Positions 17,631-27,100 of a stretch of DNA of 64,000 nucleotides are shown in pieces. Numbering within the stretch: position 1 is the first letter of the stretch; the number at the start of each line of letters is the position of its first letter. The stretch is taken from the NCBI RefSeq assembly GCF_037940415.1, contig NZ_CP149798.1, forward strand, positions 4,993,001 through 5,057,000, given 5' to 3'. This DNA is from Streptomyces sp. f51. GTDB lineage: Bacteria > Actinomycetota > Actinomycetes > Streptomycetales > Streptomycetaceae. A program made the translations under genes and the position numbers. A model generated the notes under the pieces. That model did no database searches. It was not told the DNA's origin and saw nothing but the letters and a program-made list of their open reading frames with translations.

Positions 17631-17864
17631 ATGGGCGTACGGGACGACATACCGGACGGCACACAGGAGCGCGATGCCGCGGGGGAGCGGCGGCCGTGGT
17701 CACCGGGCCCGCCGGATCCCGCGGAGCTCCCGGACCTGCTGGACCTGGACCTCGCGGAGCTGAGGACCGTCCAGCATCCGGTGCTGGCGGAGGTGCTGGC
17801 CGAACTGCGGACGCGGTCGGGACAGCCCGGCGAGATCCTGTGGGGGTTCAACAGCGCCTTCTGA
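17631..17864 (+). CDS. fxsA: FxSxx-COOH peptide precursor (cyclophane RiPP)
   Basis: 77 aa. The C-terminus is WGFNSAF, so the protein ends F73-N-S75-A-F77 and fits the FxSxx-COOH family exactly. The conserved leader segment is LDLAELRTVQHPVLAEVLAE (about 40-59). In this family the radical SAM enzyme FxsB, encoded next, joins the Phe ring to the third residue of the Phe-X-X motif, giving a strained cyclophane; here that would be F73 to S75. The start is ATG at 17631 after a strong GAGGGAG site. An in-frame GTG at 17574 overlaps the previous stop and would add 19 Gly/Arg-rich residues, but is less likely. No export signal is visible. Confidence 0.93.
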   Translation: MGVRDDIPDGTQERDAAGERRPWSPGPPDPAELPDLLDLDLAELRTVQHPVLAEVLAELRTRSGQPGEILWGFNSAF

Positions 17865-18065
17865 GCGGCCGGGCGAGGGAGGGACCGGCCCGACATCACG
17901 TACGGGCGGTCAGTTCCGGTCTCGCCCCGTGGCTGAACCGGACAACTTCGAAACGGTGACGTTTGTGCCCGGTCCGCGTCCGGGAATGCCGCCCCGTACG
18001 GGCAGGGGGCCGTGGCGCGGTTCGCGGCGTGGGATCGCGCGGCCGTACATCATGGGGGTGCCGGA

Positions 18066-19244
18066 GTGTCTGCACAGGTGACCTCCCCGATCCCCGAACC
18101 GCCGTTCCCCTTCCGGCAGTTCATCGTCAAGATGCACGGCCGCTGTAACCTCGCCTGCCGCTACTGCTACCTCTACGAGGGTCCCGACCGCACCTGGCGC
18201 ACCCGCCCCGCCGCCGCCCCGCCCGGCGTCCTGGCACGGACCGCGCGCAGGATCGGCGAACACGCCGCCGCCCACGGCCTGACGGAGCTGTCCCTGGTCC
18301 TGCACGGCGGCGAACCCCTGCTGGCCGGCGTGGACACCCTCGCCCGGTTCACCGGCCTCGTCCGCGACCGGGTCCCGCACGGCTGCACCGTGCACGCCAC
18401 CGTCCAGACCAACGCCACCCTGCTCACCGAACGGCGGCTCGACGTCCTCGCCCGGCACTCCGTCCGCGTCGGCATCAGCCTGGACGGCGGCCTCGCCGAG
18501 CACAACACGCTGCGCACCGACCACGCCGGCCGTCCGTCCTGGCCCGCCGCCGCGCGCGGCGCCCGGCTGATCGCCGAACGCCACCCGGAGGCGTACGCCG
18601 GGATCCTCACCGTCGTCGACCCCACCACCGACCCGGTCGAGCTGTACGAGTCCCTGCTCGCGCTCCGGCCGCCCGCGCTGGACCTGCTGCTCCCGCACGG
18701 CAACTGGTCCGCGCCCCCACCGCACCGGCAGGGACCGGGAACGCCCTACGGAGACTGGCTGTGCGCCGTCTTCGACCGCTGGTGGCGGGCCGGGCGACGC
18801 GAGACGCGCGTGCGGCTCTTCGAGGAGTGCCTCGCGCTGCTCCTCGGGCTCCCCGCCGCCACCGAGTCCCTCGGCCTCACGCCCTTCGACGCCCTCGTCG
18901 TGGAGACGGACGGCTCCATCGAGCAGGTCGACTCCCTCAAGTCCTGCTACGAGGGAGCGGCCAGGACCGGCCTCGACGTCTTCCGGCACCGTTTCGACGA
19001 GGCGCTGCGCCACCCCGGCGTCGCGGCACGGCAGGCGGGCGCCGCCTCGCTGGCCGCGCGCTGCCGGGCCTGCCCGCTGCTCCACGTCTGCGGCGGCGGA
19101 CACTACGCGCATCGATACCGGGCCGGACACGGCTTCACCAACCCCTCCGTGTACTGCGCCGACCTCCAGCGCCTCATCCACCACGTCGCCCGCGCGCTGG
19201 CCGGGGCCGCCGCCCCCGCCGCCGCCCAAGGAGGCGTCCCGTGA
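18066..19244 (+). CDS. fxsB: Radical SAM/SPASM peptide maturase FxsB
   Basis: 392 aa. The radical SAM cluster motif CNLACRYC gives Cys27, Cys31 and Cys34, which hold the SAM-binding 4Fe-4S cluster. LHGGEPLL (SAM-binding GGE) follows. The C-terminal third has a SPASM-like set of cysteines: SCYEG, then CRACPLLHVCGGGHYAHRY and a last NPSVYC. It is expected to form the C-C crosslink in the C-terminal FNS of FxsA, 200 bp upstream. The start is GTG at 18066, after a G-rich site; an in-frame GTG at 18012 is possible. Its stop overlaps the GTG start of the HExxH gene. Cytoplasmic, oxygen-sensitive enzyme. Confidence 0.93.
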   Translation: MSAQVTSPIPEPPFPFRQFIVKMHGRCNLACRYCYLYEGPDRTWRTRPAAAPPGVLARTARRIGEHAAAHGLTELSLVLHGGEPLLAGVDTLARFTGLVRDRVPHGCTVHATVQTNATLLTERRLDVLARHSVRVGISLDGGLAEHNTLRTDHAGRPSWPAAARGARLIAERHPEAYAGILTVVDPTTDPVELYESLLALRPPALDLLLPHGNWSAPPPHRQGPGTPYGDWLCAVFDRWWRAGRRETRVRLFEECLALLLGLPAATESLGLTPFDALVVETDGSIEQVDSLKSCYEGAARTGLDVFRHRFDEALRHPGVAARQAGAASLAARCRACPLLHVCGGGHYAHRYRAGHGFTNPSVYCADLQRLIHHVARALAGAAAPAAAQGGVP

Positions 19245-20722
19245 TCCCGCCGGCGGTCCCGGAGCGGGCCCTGACCGAACTCGGCCGCACCGAAGGCGGC
19301 CCCGAGACGCTCCGGCTCCTCGTCCGCGACCAGCACACCCGACGGCTGCTCCTGCTCCGTGCGGTCCTCGACGCGGCCGAGTCGGCCGGACCCGGCCTCT
19401 GCCCCGTCGCCGTCCTGGCCCGGCTCCGCGAGGACTGGGCCCTGCTGGAGGAGGCCGAACGGCTGGAGCGGTACGGACCCGCCGGCCCCCCGTCGGGGTC
19501 CGGGGCGGACGCGCCCCGCGGGAACCCGCCTCCGCCGTCCGCCGTGCGAACGCTGCTCCTCCACCCGTTCATCGGCCCCTGGGCCGGGGAAGCCCTGCGC
19601 GCGCTCGGCCCGGGAGCGGGCCCCGCCTCCGGCCGGGACCCCCGTGAACCGGCCCGCGCGCTCGCGTACGTCGGAAGGCTCGCCGCCGTCGCCGCCGCCC
19701 GCGCCGGGGTGTCCTACGCGGTGCGGCTGACCGCCCACGACGGCGTGCTGGCACTGCCCTCGCTCGGCGCGCTGCACACCGGCGACGGCCGGGGGGACAC
19801 GGAGGTGGCCGTCGTGCACCGGCACGGTCGGCTGACACTGCGCCGGTCCGGCGAGACCGACGTGGTCGTCCGGCTCCAGAACGGGGCCGGAGCCTGGTCG
19901 GAGGCGGCGGCCTGGACGCCCGCCTACGCGCTGCCCGGTCTCGTGCCGGGCTCCGCCGCCGTACCGCTGGACGACCTCGACCCGTACCGGACCGCCCGCG
20001 GCGGAGCCCGCCCTGACACCCTGAGCGGCCCGGCCGTCCTCGACGACGCCGACCGCAAGCACTGGCTGCACACCTGGTCGGGCACCGCGGCGGCGCTCGG
20101 TCTCGGCGGCGAACGGCGACTCGCGGAAGCGGTGACCCTGCTGCACTGCCTGGTCCCGCTGGCCGCCCCGCCCGGCTCGGGCCCCGACGGAGCCGGCGGC
20201 AGTTGCAGCGGCACCCGGCGCGAGGCCTTCGGCGCGGTCCTCAGCAGCGCGCCCGCGACAGCGACCACCTTCGCGGCCACCCTCGTCCACGAGATCCAGC
20301 ACACCAAACTCGCCGCGCTCGGCGCCATGGTGACGCTCCATCACGCAAGCCCCGAAGCACGCCACTTCGCGCCCTGGCGTCCCGATCCACGCCCCTACGA
20401 CGGCCTGTTGCAGGGCGCCTACTCCCACCTCGCGCTGGCGGACTACTTCCAGCGCGCCGCCCTCGCCACCACCCTGCCCGCCCAGCGGGACGCCGCCTGG
20501 GCGCAGCACGCCCGCTACCAGGCGCAGGTCGGGGCCGCGCTGCCGGCCCTCGTCGGATCGGGTGATCTCACCGTGCGGGGACGCCGGTTCGTCGACCGCA
20601 TGGTCGAGGTGTACGAACGGCTCGCCGAGCAGCCGCCGCCCCGGGGACACGCGGCACGCGCGACGGCGTACGTCCAGGCCGCCCGAACGCTGTGGTCCCG
20701 CCGCCACGCACCGGCCGAATGA
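19241..20722 (+). CDS. HExxH-type protein of the FxSxx system (probable peptide beta-hydroxylase)
   Basis: 493 aa. The defining motif is ATLVHEIQHTKLAAL with His350, Glu351 and His354. The family was first annotated simply as HEXXH-motif proteins of FxSxx loci; as I recall, it has since been reassigned as alpha-ketoglutarate/iron peptide beta-hydroxylases rather than metalloproteases, so a second modification of FxsA is the likely role. The start is GTG at 19241, after a strong AAGGAGG site and overlapping the fxsB stop by 4 nt, so the two enzymes are coupled. No signal peptide. A metalloprotease role remains the alternative. Confidence 0.88.
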   Translation: MIPPAVPERALTELGRTEGGPETLRLLVRDQHTRRLLLLRAVLDAAESAGPGLCPVAVLARLREDWALLEEAERLERYGPAGPPSGSGADAPRGNPPPPSAVRTLLLHPFIGPWAGEALRALGPGAGPASGRDPREPARALAYVGRLAAVAAARAGVSYAVRLTAHDGVLALPSLGALHTGDGRGDTEVAVVHRHGRLTLRRSGETDVVVRLQNGAGAWSEAAAWTPAYALPGLVPGSAAVPLDDLDPYRTARGGARPDTLSGPAVLDDADRKHWLHTWSGTAAALGLGGERRLAEAVTLLHCLVPLAAPPGSGPDGAGGSCSGTRREAFGAVLSSAPATATTFAATLVHEIQHTKLAALGAMVTLHHASPEARHFAPWRPDPRPYDGLLQGAYSHLALADYFQRAALATTLPAQRDAAWAQHARYQAQVGAALPALVGSGDLTVRGRRFVDRMVEVYERLAEQPPPRGHAARATAYVQAARTLWSRRHAPAE

Positions 20723-20996
20723 ACCACGCACGCCGAGGGGGGCGCGCCACGGGCCGATCGAGTCGAACCGTGCCCGCCGAACGCGCCCCGCGCGCCCGTC
20801 GAACGCGCCACACCTCGTCGCGATTGAGCCATCCTCGCCGAAAGCCGTGGGTTCCCGGACGCGGGACCGTCGGTGCGCCAAGATCGTCGCTGAACACGTT
20901 GGTGGAGGGAACCGTGGAGCAAGCGACTGGTGTGCGTCGGCGCCCTATCGCCGACCCTCGCGGCGGTTCTAAAATCACGCGCGGGGAGGCCGCTGC

Positions 20997-23900
20997 ATGT
21001 CTGGAGCTCGTACGCCGGTCGGGCCAGCCGAGAGGGGGCCCGCGAAGCAGACCGTCACCATCAGCTTCGCCGGTTTCAACCGGGCCTGGGCGGCCTGGAT
21101 CGGGGACCGTCTGGAACGGCGCGGACACCGGGTCGTGTACCAGCGCTGGGACTCCCCGGCCGAGGTGCCCCTCGTGGACCTGCTGCGCGACCTGACCCTC
21201 GCCAAGGGCCGCATCCTGATCGTCGTCAGCGAGTGGTACTTCCAGCTCGGCCCGCGCACCCACGAGGAGTGGAACGCCGCGCTGCGCGAGGTCGTCGCCC
21301 CCGACCCCTCCCGCTTCGCCGCCGTCTCCGTCACCAACAGCACGGTGCCGACGGCCACCACCGTGCTCGGCGCGGTCGACCTGAACAACATGGGCGCCGA
21401 CGAGGCCGAGCGCCGCGTCCTCGAGCGCCTCGATCTGCCCGCCGAACCCCTCCCCGAATCCGTCGAGGGCGCCAGGCGCGGTCCCCGCTTCCCGGCCGCC
21501 ATGCCCGAGGTCTGGGGCGGAGTGCCACGCCGCAACACCCGCTTCACCGGCCGTGAGCCGCTCCTGAACGACGCCTACCACCTGCTCCAGGGCGCCGAGG
21601 CCGGCGCGGGCGTGGTCACCCTGCACGGCATGTCCGGCGTCGGCAAGACGCAGCTCGCCGCCGAGTACGTGTACCGCTTCGGCTCCGAGTACGACGTGGT
21701 GTGGTGGGTCAACGCCGAGAAACGCGTCACCTACCGGCGCCGACTGGCCGAACTGGCACCGCAGTTGGGCCTCAGCACCGGCGCCGAGTACGGCGAACGG
21801 CTGCGCGCCGTACGCGACTCGCTGCGCCGGGGCGACCCGTACTCCCGCTGGCTGCTGATCCTGGACGGCGCGGACGAGCCCGACCAGATCTACGACCTCG
21901 TCCCCACCGGGCCCGGCCACGTCCTGATCACCTCGCGCAACCCCGAGTGGAGCGAGCACAACAGCAAGCTGCTGGAGGTGCCGGTCTACGCGCGCGACGA
22001 GTCCGTCGCGTTCATCCGCCGCCGCGCGCCCCGCCTGACCGAACCCGAGGCGGACCAACTCGCCGAGGCACTGGAGGACTTGCCCCTCCTGCTGGACCAG
22101 ACGGCCGGCTGGCTCAACGACTCGGACCTCTCCGTCCAGGAGTACATCGCCCTGCTGGACGGCGGCATCGACCAGGACGTCGTCAAGATCTCCGCCGACT
22201 TCCCGGTCGCCTTCCAGACCGCCTGGTCGATACTGCTGAACAAACTCCGCGACACCGTCCCGGAGTCCGTCGACCTGCTCCGCCTGTGCACCTTCTTCGC
22301 GCCCGGCTTCATCCCCGTACGCCTGCTGAAGGACATGCCGCACGACCAGCTGCCGGAACAGATCGCGGGCCTGCTCAACGACCCGCTGCTGTGGAACAGG
22401 GCCATCAACCAGCTCCGCCAGTACTCCGTCGTCCGCCTGGAGTCCCACGAGGCGGCCGGCGACGAGGCCGCGTCCTCCGGCGAGTCCCTGTACCTGCACC
22501 GCATGGTCCACCAGATCGTCCACAAGGACATGCCCGACGAGGACCGCCGCGAGTTCATCGACGTGGTCCGGCGCGCCCTGGCCGCCGCGGACCCGCGCAG
22601 GCCCACCGACACCCGGCTGTGGAGCGGCTACGCGGAGATCGTGCCCCACCTCAAGTACGCGGACGTCCTTCAGAGCAAGGACCCGGCGGTGCAGGGCCTC
22701 GTCTTCAACTGCCTTCGCTACATGTACCTCTCGGGCGAGTACGTGGCCGGCATCAAGCTGGGCGAACGCGCCATGGCGGCCTGGCGGGTCCTGCTCGGCG
22801 AGAACCACCCACGGATCTGGGAACTGACCCACCACTACGCCAACCTGCTGCGCGTGGTCGGCGACTACCGGCGCACCGAGGCCATCGAACGTGCCGCCGT
22901 CGAGCACCTGCGCGAGGAACGCGGCTCCCAGGACCTGGAGCACCTGCGCGCCGCCACCGGCCTCGCCGCCGACCTGCGCGGCCTCGCCCGCTACGACGAG
23001 GCGCTGGAGATCTCCCAGTGGATCTTCCTGGCCTACCGGGACCTCCTGGGCGACGCCGACTCCCGTACCCTCGGCGCGCAGAACAACCTGGCCGTGTCGC
23101 TGCGCCTGCTCGGCCGTTTCGAAGAGGCCCTGGACATCGACCGGCGCACCATGGAGTCGCGCCGACAACTGCTGCGCGGCCGCCACCTGTGGACCCTCTC
23201 CTCCCAGATCCACTACGCGACCGACCTGCGCTACCTCGGGCGCTACACCGAGGCCGAGTCCATCCAGACGGAGAGCGTGCGCGAACACCGCATCGTCATG
23301 GGGGCCGACAACCCGCAGACCCTGGACGCCGAACACAACCTGGCCCTGTGCCAGTACCGCGGCGGCGACCGCCGGGCCGCGGGCGCGCTGTTCGCCCGCG
23401 TCCTGGAGCGCTGCGAACGCGTGCTGGGCGAGACCCATCCGCAGACCCTGCGGTTCGCCGCCAACACGAGCTGCTTCGTGCGCGAGCACGGCGACATCGA
23501 CCAGGCGCGGGAGATCGGCGAGTCCGTCGTCGCCCGCTACGAGGTCATGCTCGCCGAGGGCCACCCCTACATCGCCGGTGTCCGCGCCAACCACGCCCTG
23601 GTCCTGCGGAGCGTCGGCGAACGCGATCACGCCCACGCCGCCATCGACGAGGCACTCGCCGACATGACCGCCGCGGTCGGCGAGAACCACCCCTGGACAC
23701 TCGGCTGCGCCATCAACGCCGCCGCCCTGCGCAACCTCATCGGCGACCCCGAGTCGGCCGCGGCGCTCACCCAGGACACGGTGGTCCGTGCCACCGAGGC
23801 CCTCGGCCGCACCCACCCGCTGACCCTCTCGGCCCGGATCGCCCTCGCTGCCGATCTGCGCGGACTGCGGGACCGCCAGCAGGCGGAGAAGGTCGAACAG

Positions 23901-24008
23901 GCCGCCCTCGACGACCTGGCCGCCACCCTGGGCCCCCAGCACGTCCACACCATCTCCGCCCGCTCCCGCAACCGGCCCTTCTGGGACTTCGAACCGCAGG
24001 AGACCTGA
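20997..24008 (+). CDS. fxsT: FxsT: TIR-NB-ARC-TPR protein of the FxSxx system
   Basis: 1003 aa. Residues 18-145 form a TIR-type domain (VTISFAGFNRAWAAWIGDRL, then ILIVVSEWYFQLGP and HEEWNAAL). A STAND NTPase follows: TRFTGREPLL, Walker A GMSGVGKT at 211-218, Walker B LLILD at 286-290 and VLITSRN. From about residue 570 to the end there is a TPR array with 42-residue spacing (LGAQNNLAVSLRLLGRFEEA is one unit). This is sensor architecture: TPRs detect, the NTPase oligomerises and the TIR acts, possibly as NADase, with Glu90 or Glu91 as the candidate catalytic residue. The start is ATG at 20997 after GGGGAGG. It lies 274 bp downstream of the HExxH gene, so it may have its own promoter. It ends before a bidirectional terminator. 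Confidence 0.92.
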   Translation: MSGARTPVGPAERGPAKQTVTISFAGFNRAWAAWIGDRLERRGHRVVYQRWDSPAEVPLVDLLRDLTLAKGRILIVVSEWYFQLGPRTHEEWNAALREVVAPDPSRFAAVSVTNSTVPTATTVLGAVDLNNMGADEAERRVLERLDLPAEPLPESVEGARRGPRFPAAMPEVWGGVPRRNTRFTGREPLLNDAYHLLQGAEAGAGVVTLHGMSGVGKTQLAAEYVYRFGSEYDVVWWVNAEKRVTYRRRLAELAPQLGLSTGAEYGERLRAVRDSLRRGDPYSRWLLILDGADEPDQIYDLVPTGPGHVLITSRNPEWSEHNSKLLEVPVYARDESVAFIRRRAPRLTEPEADQLAEALEDLPLLLDQTAGWLNDSDLSVQEYIALLDGGIDQDVVKISADFPVAFQTAWSILLNKLRDTVPESVDLLRLCTFFAPGFIPVRLLKDMPHDQLPEQIAGLLNDPLLWNRAINQLRQYSVVRLESHEAAGDEAASSGESLYLHRMVHQIVHKDMPDEDRREFIDVVRRALAAADPRRPTDTRLWSGYAEIVPHLKYADVLQSKDPAVQGLVFNCLRYMYLSGEYVAGIKLGERAMAAWRVLLGENHPRIWELTHHYANLLRVVGDYRRTEAIERAAVEHLREERGSQDLEHLRAATGLAADLRGLARYDEALEISQWIFLAYRDLLGDADSRTLGAQNNLAVSLRLLGRFEEALDIDRRTMESRRQLLRGRHLWTLSSQIHYATDLRYLGRYTEAESIQTESVREHRIVMGADNPQTLDAEHNLALCQYRGGDRRAAGALFARVLERCERVLGETHPQTLRFAANTSCFVREHGDIDQAREIGESVVARYEVMLAEGHPYIAGVRANHALVLRSVGERDHAHAAIDEALADMTAAVGENHPWTLGCAINAAALRNLIGDPESAAALTQDTVVRATEALGRTHPLTLSARIALAADLRGLRDRQQAEKVEQAALDDLAATLGPQHVHTISARSRNRPFWDFEPQET

Positions 24009-24035
24009 GGTCCGGGCCCCGGACCGCGCACGACG

Positions 24036-24080
24036 AAGAGGCCCGGCCCCGAGTCCAGTGGACTCGGGGCCGGGCCTCTT
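24036..24080. terminator. Bidirectional terminator between fxsT and kgd
   Basis: Perfect inverted repeat with 22-nt arms (24036-24057 and 24059-24080) and a single unpaired base. It sits 27 nt after fxsT and 20 nt after the kgd stop on the other strand, so it serves both convergent genes. The stem is one of the strongest in the window. Confidence 0.9.
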
Positions 24081-24100
24081 GCTGCTGTCCTGCCGGAGGC

Positions 24101-27100
24101 CTAGGCCTCGAACACCTCACGCACCAGCTGCTCCTGCTCCGCCTGGTGCCGCTTCGCGGAACCGACGGCGGGGGAGGAGGAGTGCGGACGCGAGATACGG
24201 CGCAGGCGCTCGGCACCCGGGACGTCCGCGCCGACCGCCAGGTCCAGGTGGTCGATCAGGTTGAGCGCGATGAACGGCCACGCACCCTGGTTCGCCGGCT
24301 CCTCCTGGGCCCACAGGTACTTCTCGGCATTCGGATACTTGGCGATCTCCGCCTGGAGCTCGGCACCCGGGAGCGGGTACAGACGCTCGATACGGATGAT
24401 CGCCGTGTCCGTGGAGCCGCGCTTCTTCCGCTCGGCCTCCAGGTCGTAGTACAGCTTGCCGGCGCAGAAGACGACCTTGCGCACGGCGGACGCCTCGACC
24501 GAGTCGTCACCGATGACCGGGCGGAACTGGCCCGAGGTGAACTCCTCCGCCTTCGAGGCCGCGGCCTTCAGGCGCAGCATCGACTTCGGGGTGAAGACGA
24601 CCAGCGGCTTGTGGTGCGGGTTGTGCACCTGCCACCGCAGGAGGTGGAAGTAGTTCGACGGGAGCGTCGGCTGGGCGACCGTCATGTTGTTCTGGGCGCA
24701 CAGCTGGAGGAAGCGCTCGATCCGGGCCGAGGAGTGGTCCGGGCCCTGGCCCTCGTAACCGTGCGGCAGCAGCAGGGTGACGCCGGACGTCTGGCCCCAC
24801 TTCTGCTCCGCCGCCGAGATGTACTCGTCGACGATCGTCTGCGCGCCGTTGACGAAGTCGCCGAACTGCGCCTCCCACAGCACCAGCGCGTCCGGGCGGG
24901 CCAGCGAGTAGCCGTACTCGAAGCCCATGACCGCGTACTCGGAGAGCAGCGAGTCGTAGACGTTCAGACGGGCCTGCTCGTCCGAGAGGTACTGGAGCGG
25001 GGTGTAGTCCTCGCCGTTGACCCGGTCGATCAGCACCGCGTGGCGCTGGCCGAAGGTGCCGCGGCGCGAGTCCTGGCCGGACAGCCGGACCGGCGTGCCC
25101 TCCAGGAGCAGCGAACCGATGGCGAGGGTCTCGCCCATGCCCCAGTCGATCGTGCCGTCCTCGATCATCGCCGCGCGGCGCTGGAGCTGCGGGAGCAGCC
25201 GCGGGTGCACGGTGACGTTGTCGGGGATGTTGACCTGGGACTCGGCGATCCGCTTCACGATCTCCTGGGAGACCGCGGTGGACACGGCGACCGGGAACTC
25301 GGCCTGCACGTCCGGGACATGGGCCTCGGGCGCCTGCGCGACGGCCTCGCGGACCTCGGTGAAGACCTTCTCCAGCTGCCCCTGGAAGTCCTGGAGCGCC
25401 TGCTCGGCCTCTTCGAGGGTGATGTCGCCGCGACCGATGAGGGACTCGGTGTAGAGCTTGCGCACCGAGCGCTTCTTGTCGATCAGGTCGTACATCAGCG
25501 GCTGCGTGAACGCCGGGTTGTCGGACTCGTTGTGCCCGCGGCGGCGGTAGCAGATGAGGTCGATCACGACGTCCTTGTTGAACGCCTGACGGAACTCGAA
25601 GGCCAGCCGCGCGACGCGGACGACGGCCTCGGGGTCGTCGCCGTTCACGTGGAAGATCGGCGCCTCGATCATGCGGGCCACGTCGGTGGCGTACATGGAG
25701 GAGCGCGACGACTCCGGGGCGGCGGTGAAGCCGACCTGGTTGTTGATGACGATGTGGACCGTGCCGCCCGTGCGGTAGCCGCGCAGCTGCGACATGTTGA
25801 GCGTCTCGGCGACCACACCCTGGCCGGCGAAGGCCGCGTCACCGTGCAGGGCGACGGGCAGGACGGTGAAGTCCGTGCCGCCCTTGTTGATGATGTCCTG
25901 CTTGGCGCGGACGATGCCCTCGATGACCGGGTCGACCGTCTCCAGGTGGGACGGGTTGGCGGCCAGCGAGACCCTGATCTGCTCGCCGTCCAGGCCGGTG
26001 AAGGTGCCCTGGGCGCCCAGGTGGTACTTCACGTCGCCGGAGCCGTGCATCGACTTCGGGTCGAGGTTGCCCTCGAACTCGCGGAAGATCTGCGCGTACG
26101 ACTTGCCGACGATGTTGGCGAGGACGTTCAGGCGGCCGCGGTGGGCCATGCCGATGACGACCTCGTCCAGGCGGGACTCCGCGGCGCTGTCGATGACGGC
26201 GTCCAGGAGCGGGATGACCGACTCGCCGCCCTCAAGGGAGAAGCGCTTCTGGCCGACGTACTTCGTCTGGAGGAAGGTCTCGAAGGCCTCGGCGGAGTTC
26301 AGGCGGCGCAGGATGCGCAGCTGCTCCTCGCGCTCCGGCTTGGAGTGCGGGCGCTCGATGCGGTCCTGGATCCACTTGCGCTGCTTCGGGTCCTGGATGT
26401 GCATGAACTCGATGCCGGTGGTGCGGCAGTACGAGTCGCGCAGCACACCGAGGATGTCGCGCAGCTTCATCAGGGACTTGCCGGAGAAGCCGCCGACCGC
26501 GAACTCGCGCTCCAGGTCCCACAGGGTGAGGCCGTGCTCGGTGATGTCCAGGTCGGGGTGCTTGCGCTGCTTGTACTCCAGCGGGTCGGTGTCGGCCATG
26601 ACGTGGCCGCGGACCCGGTAGGAGTGGATCAGCTCGAAGACGCGGGCGGCCTTGGTGACGTCGTCGTCGTGGCTGGCGTCGATGTCCTTGAGCCAGCGGA
26701 CCGGCTCGTAGGGGATCCGCAGCGACTCGAAGATCTCGTCGTAGAAGCCGGTCTCGCCGAGCAGGTAGTTCGCGACGATGCGCAGGAACTCGCCGGAGGC
26801 GGCGCCCTGGATGACCCGGTGGTCGTAGGTCGACGTGAGCGTCATGACCTTCGCGATGCCGAGCTTGTTCAGGGTGTCCTGGGAGGTGCCCTGGAACTCC
26901 GCCGGGTAGTCCATCGAGCCGACGCCCATGATGACCGACTGTCCGGGCATCAGACGCGGGACCGAGTGGACGGTGCCGAGGCCGCCGGGGTTGGTCAGGG
27001 AGACCGTGACACCGGTGAAGTCGTCCATCGTCAGCTTGCCGTCACGGGCGCGGCGGACGATGTCCTCGTAGGCCTGCCAGAACTCGAAGAAGTTCAGCGT

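Noticed and set aside
18012..18065. Earlier GTG start for fxsB
   Set aside because: Adds 18 residues (MARFAAWDRAAV...) not seen in the family; the downstream GTG has better placement.
20568..23948. 1126-codon frame on the minus strand
   Set aside because: Antisense shadow of fxsT; composition is Val/Gly/Gln/Arg-biased and shows no domain.
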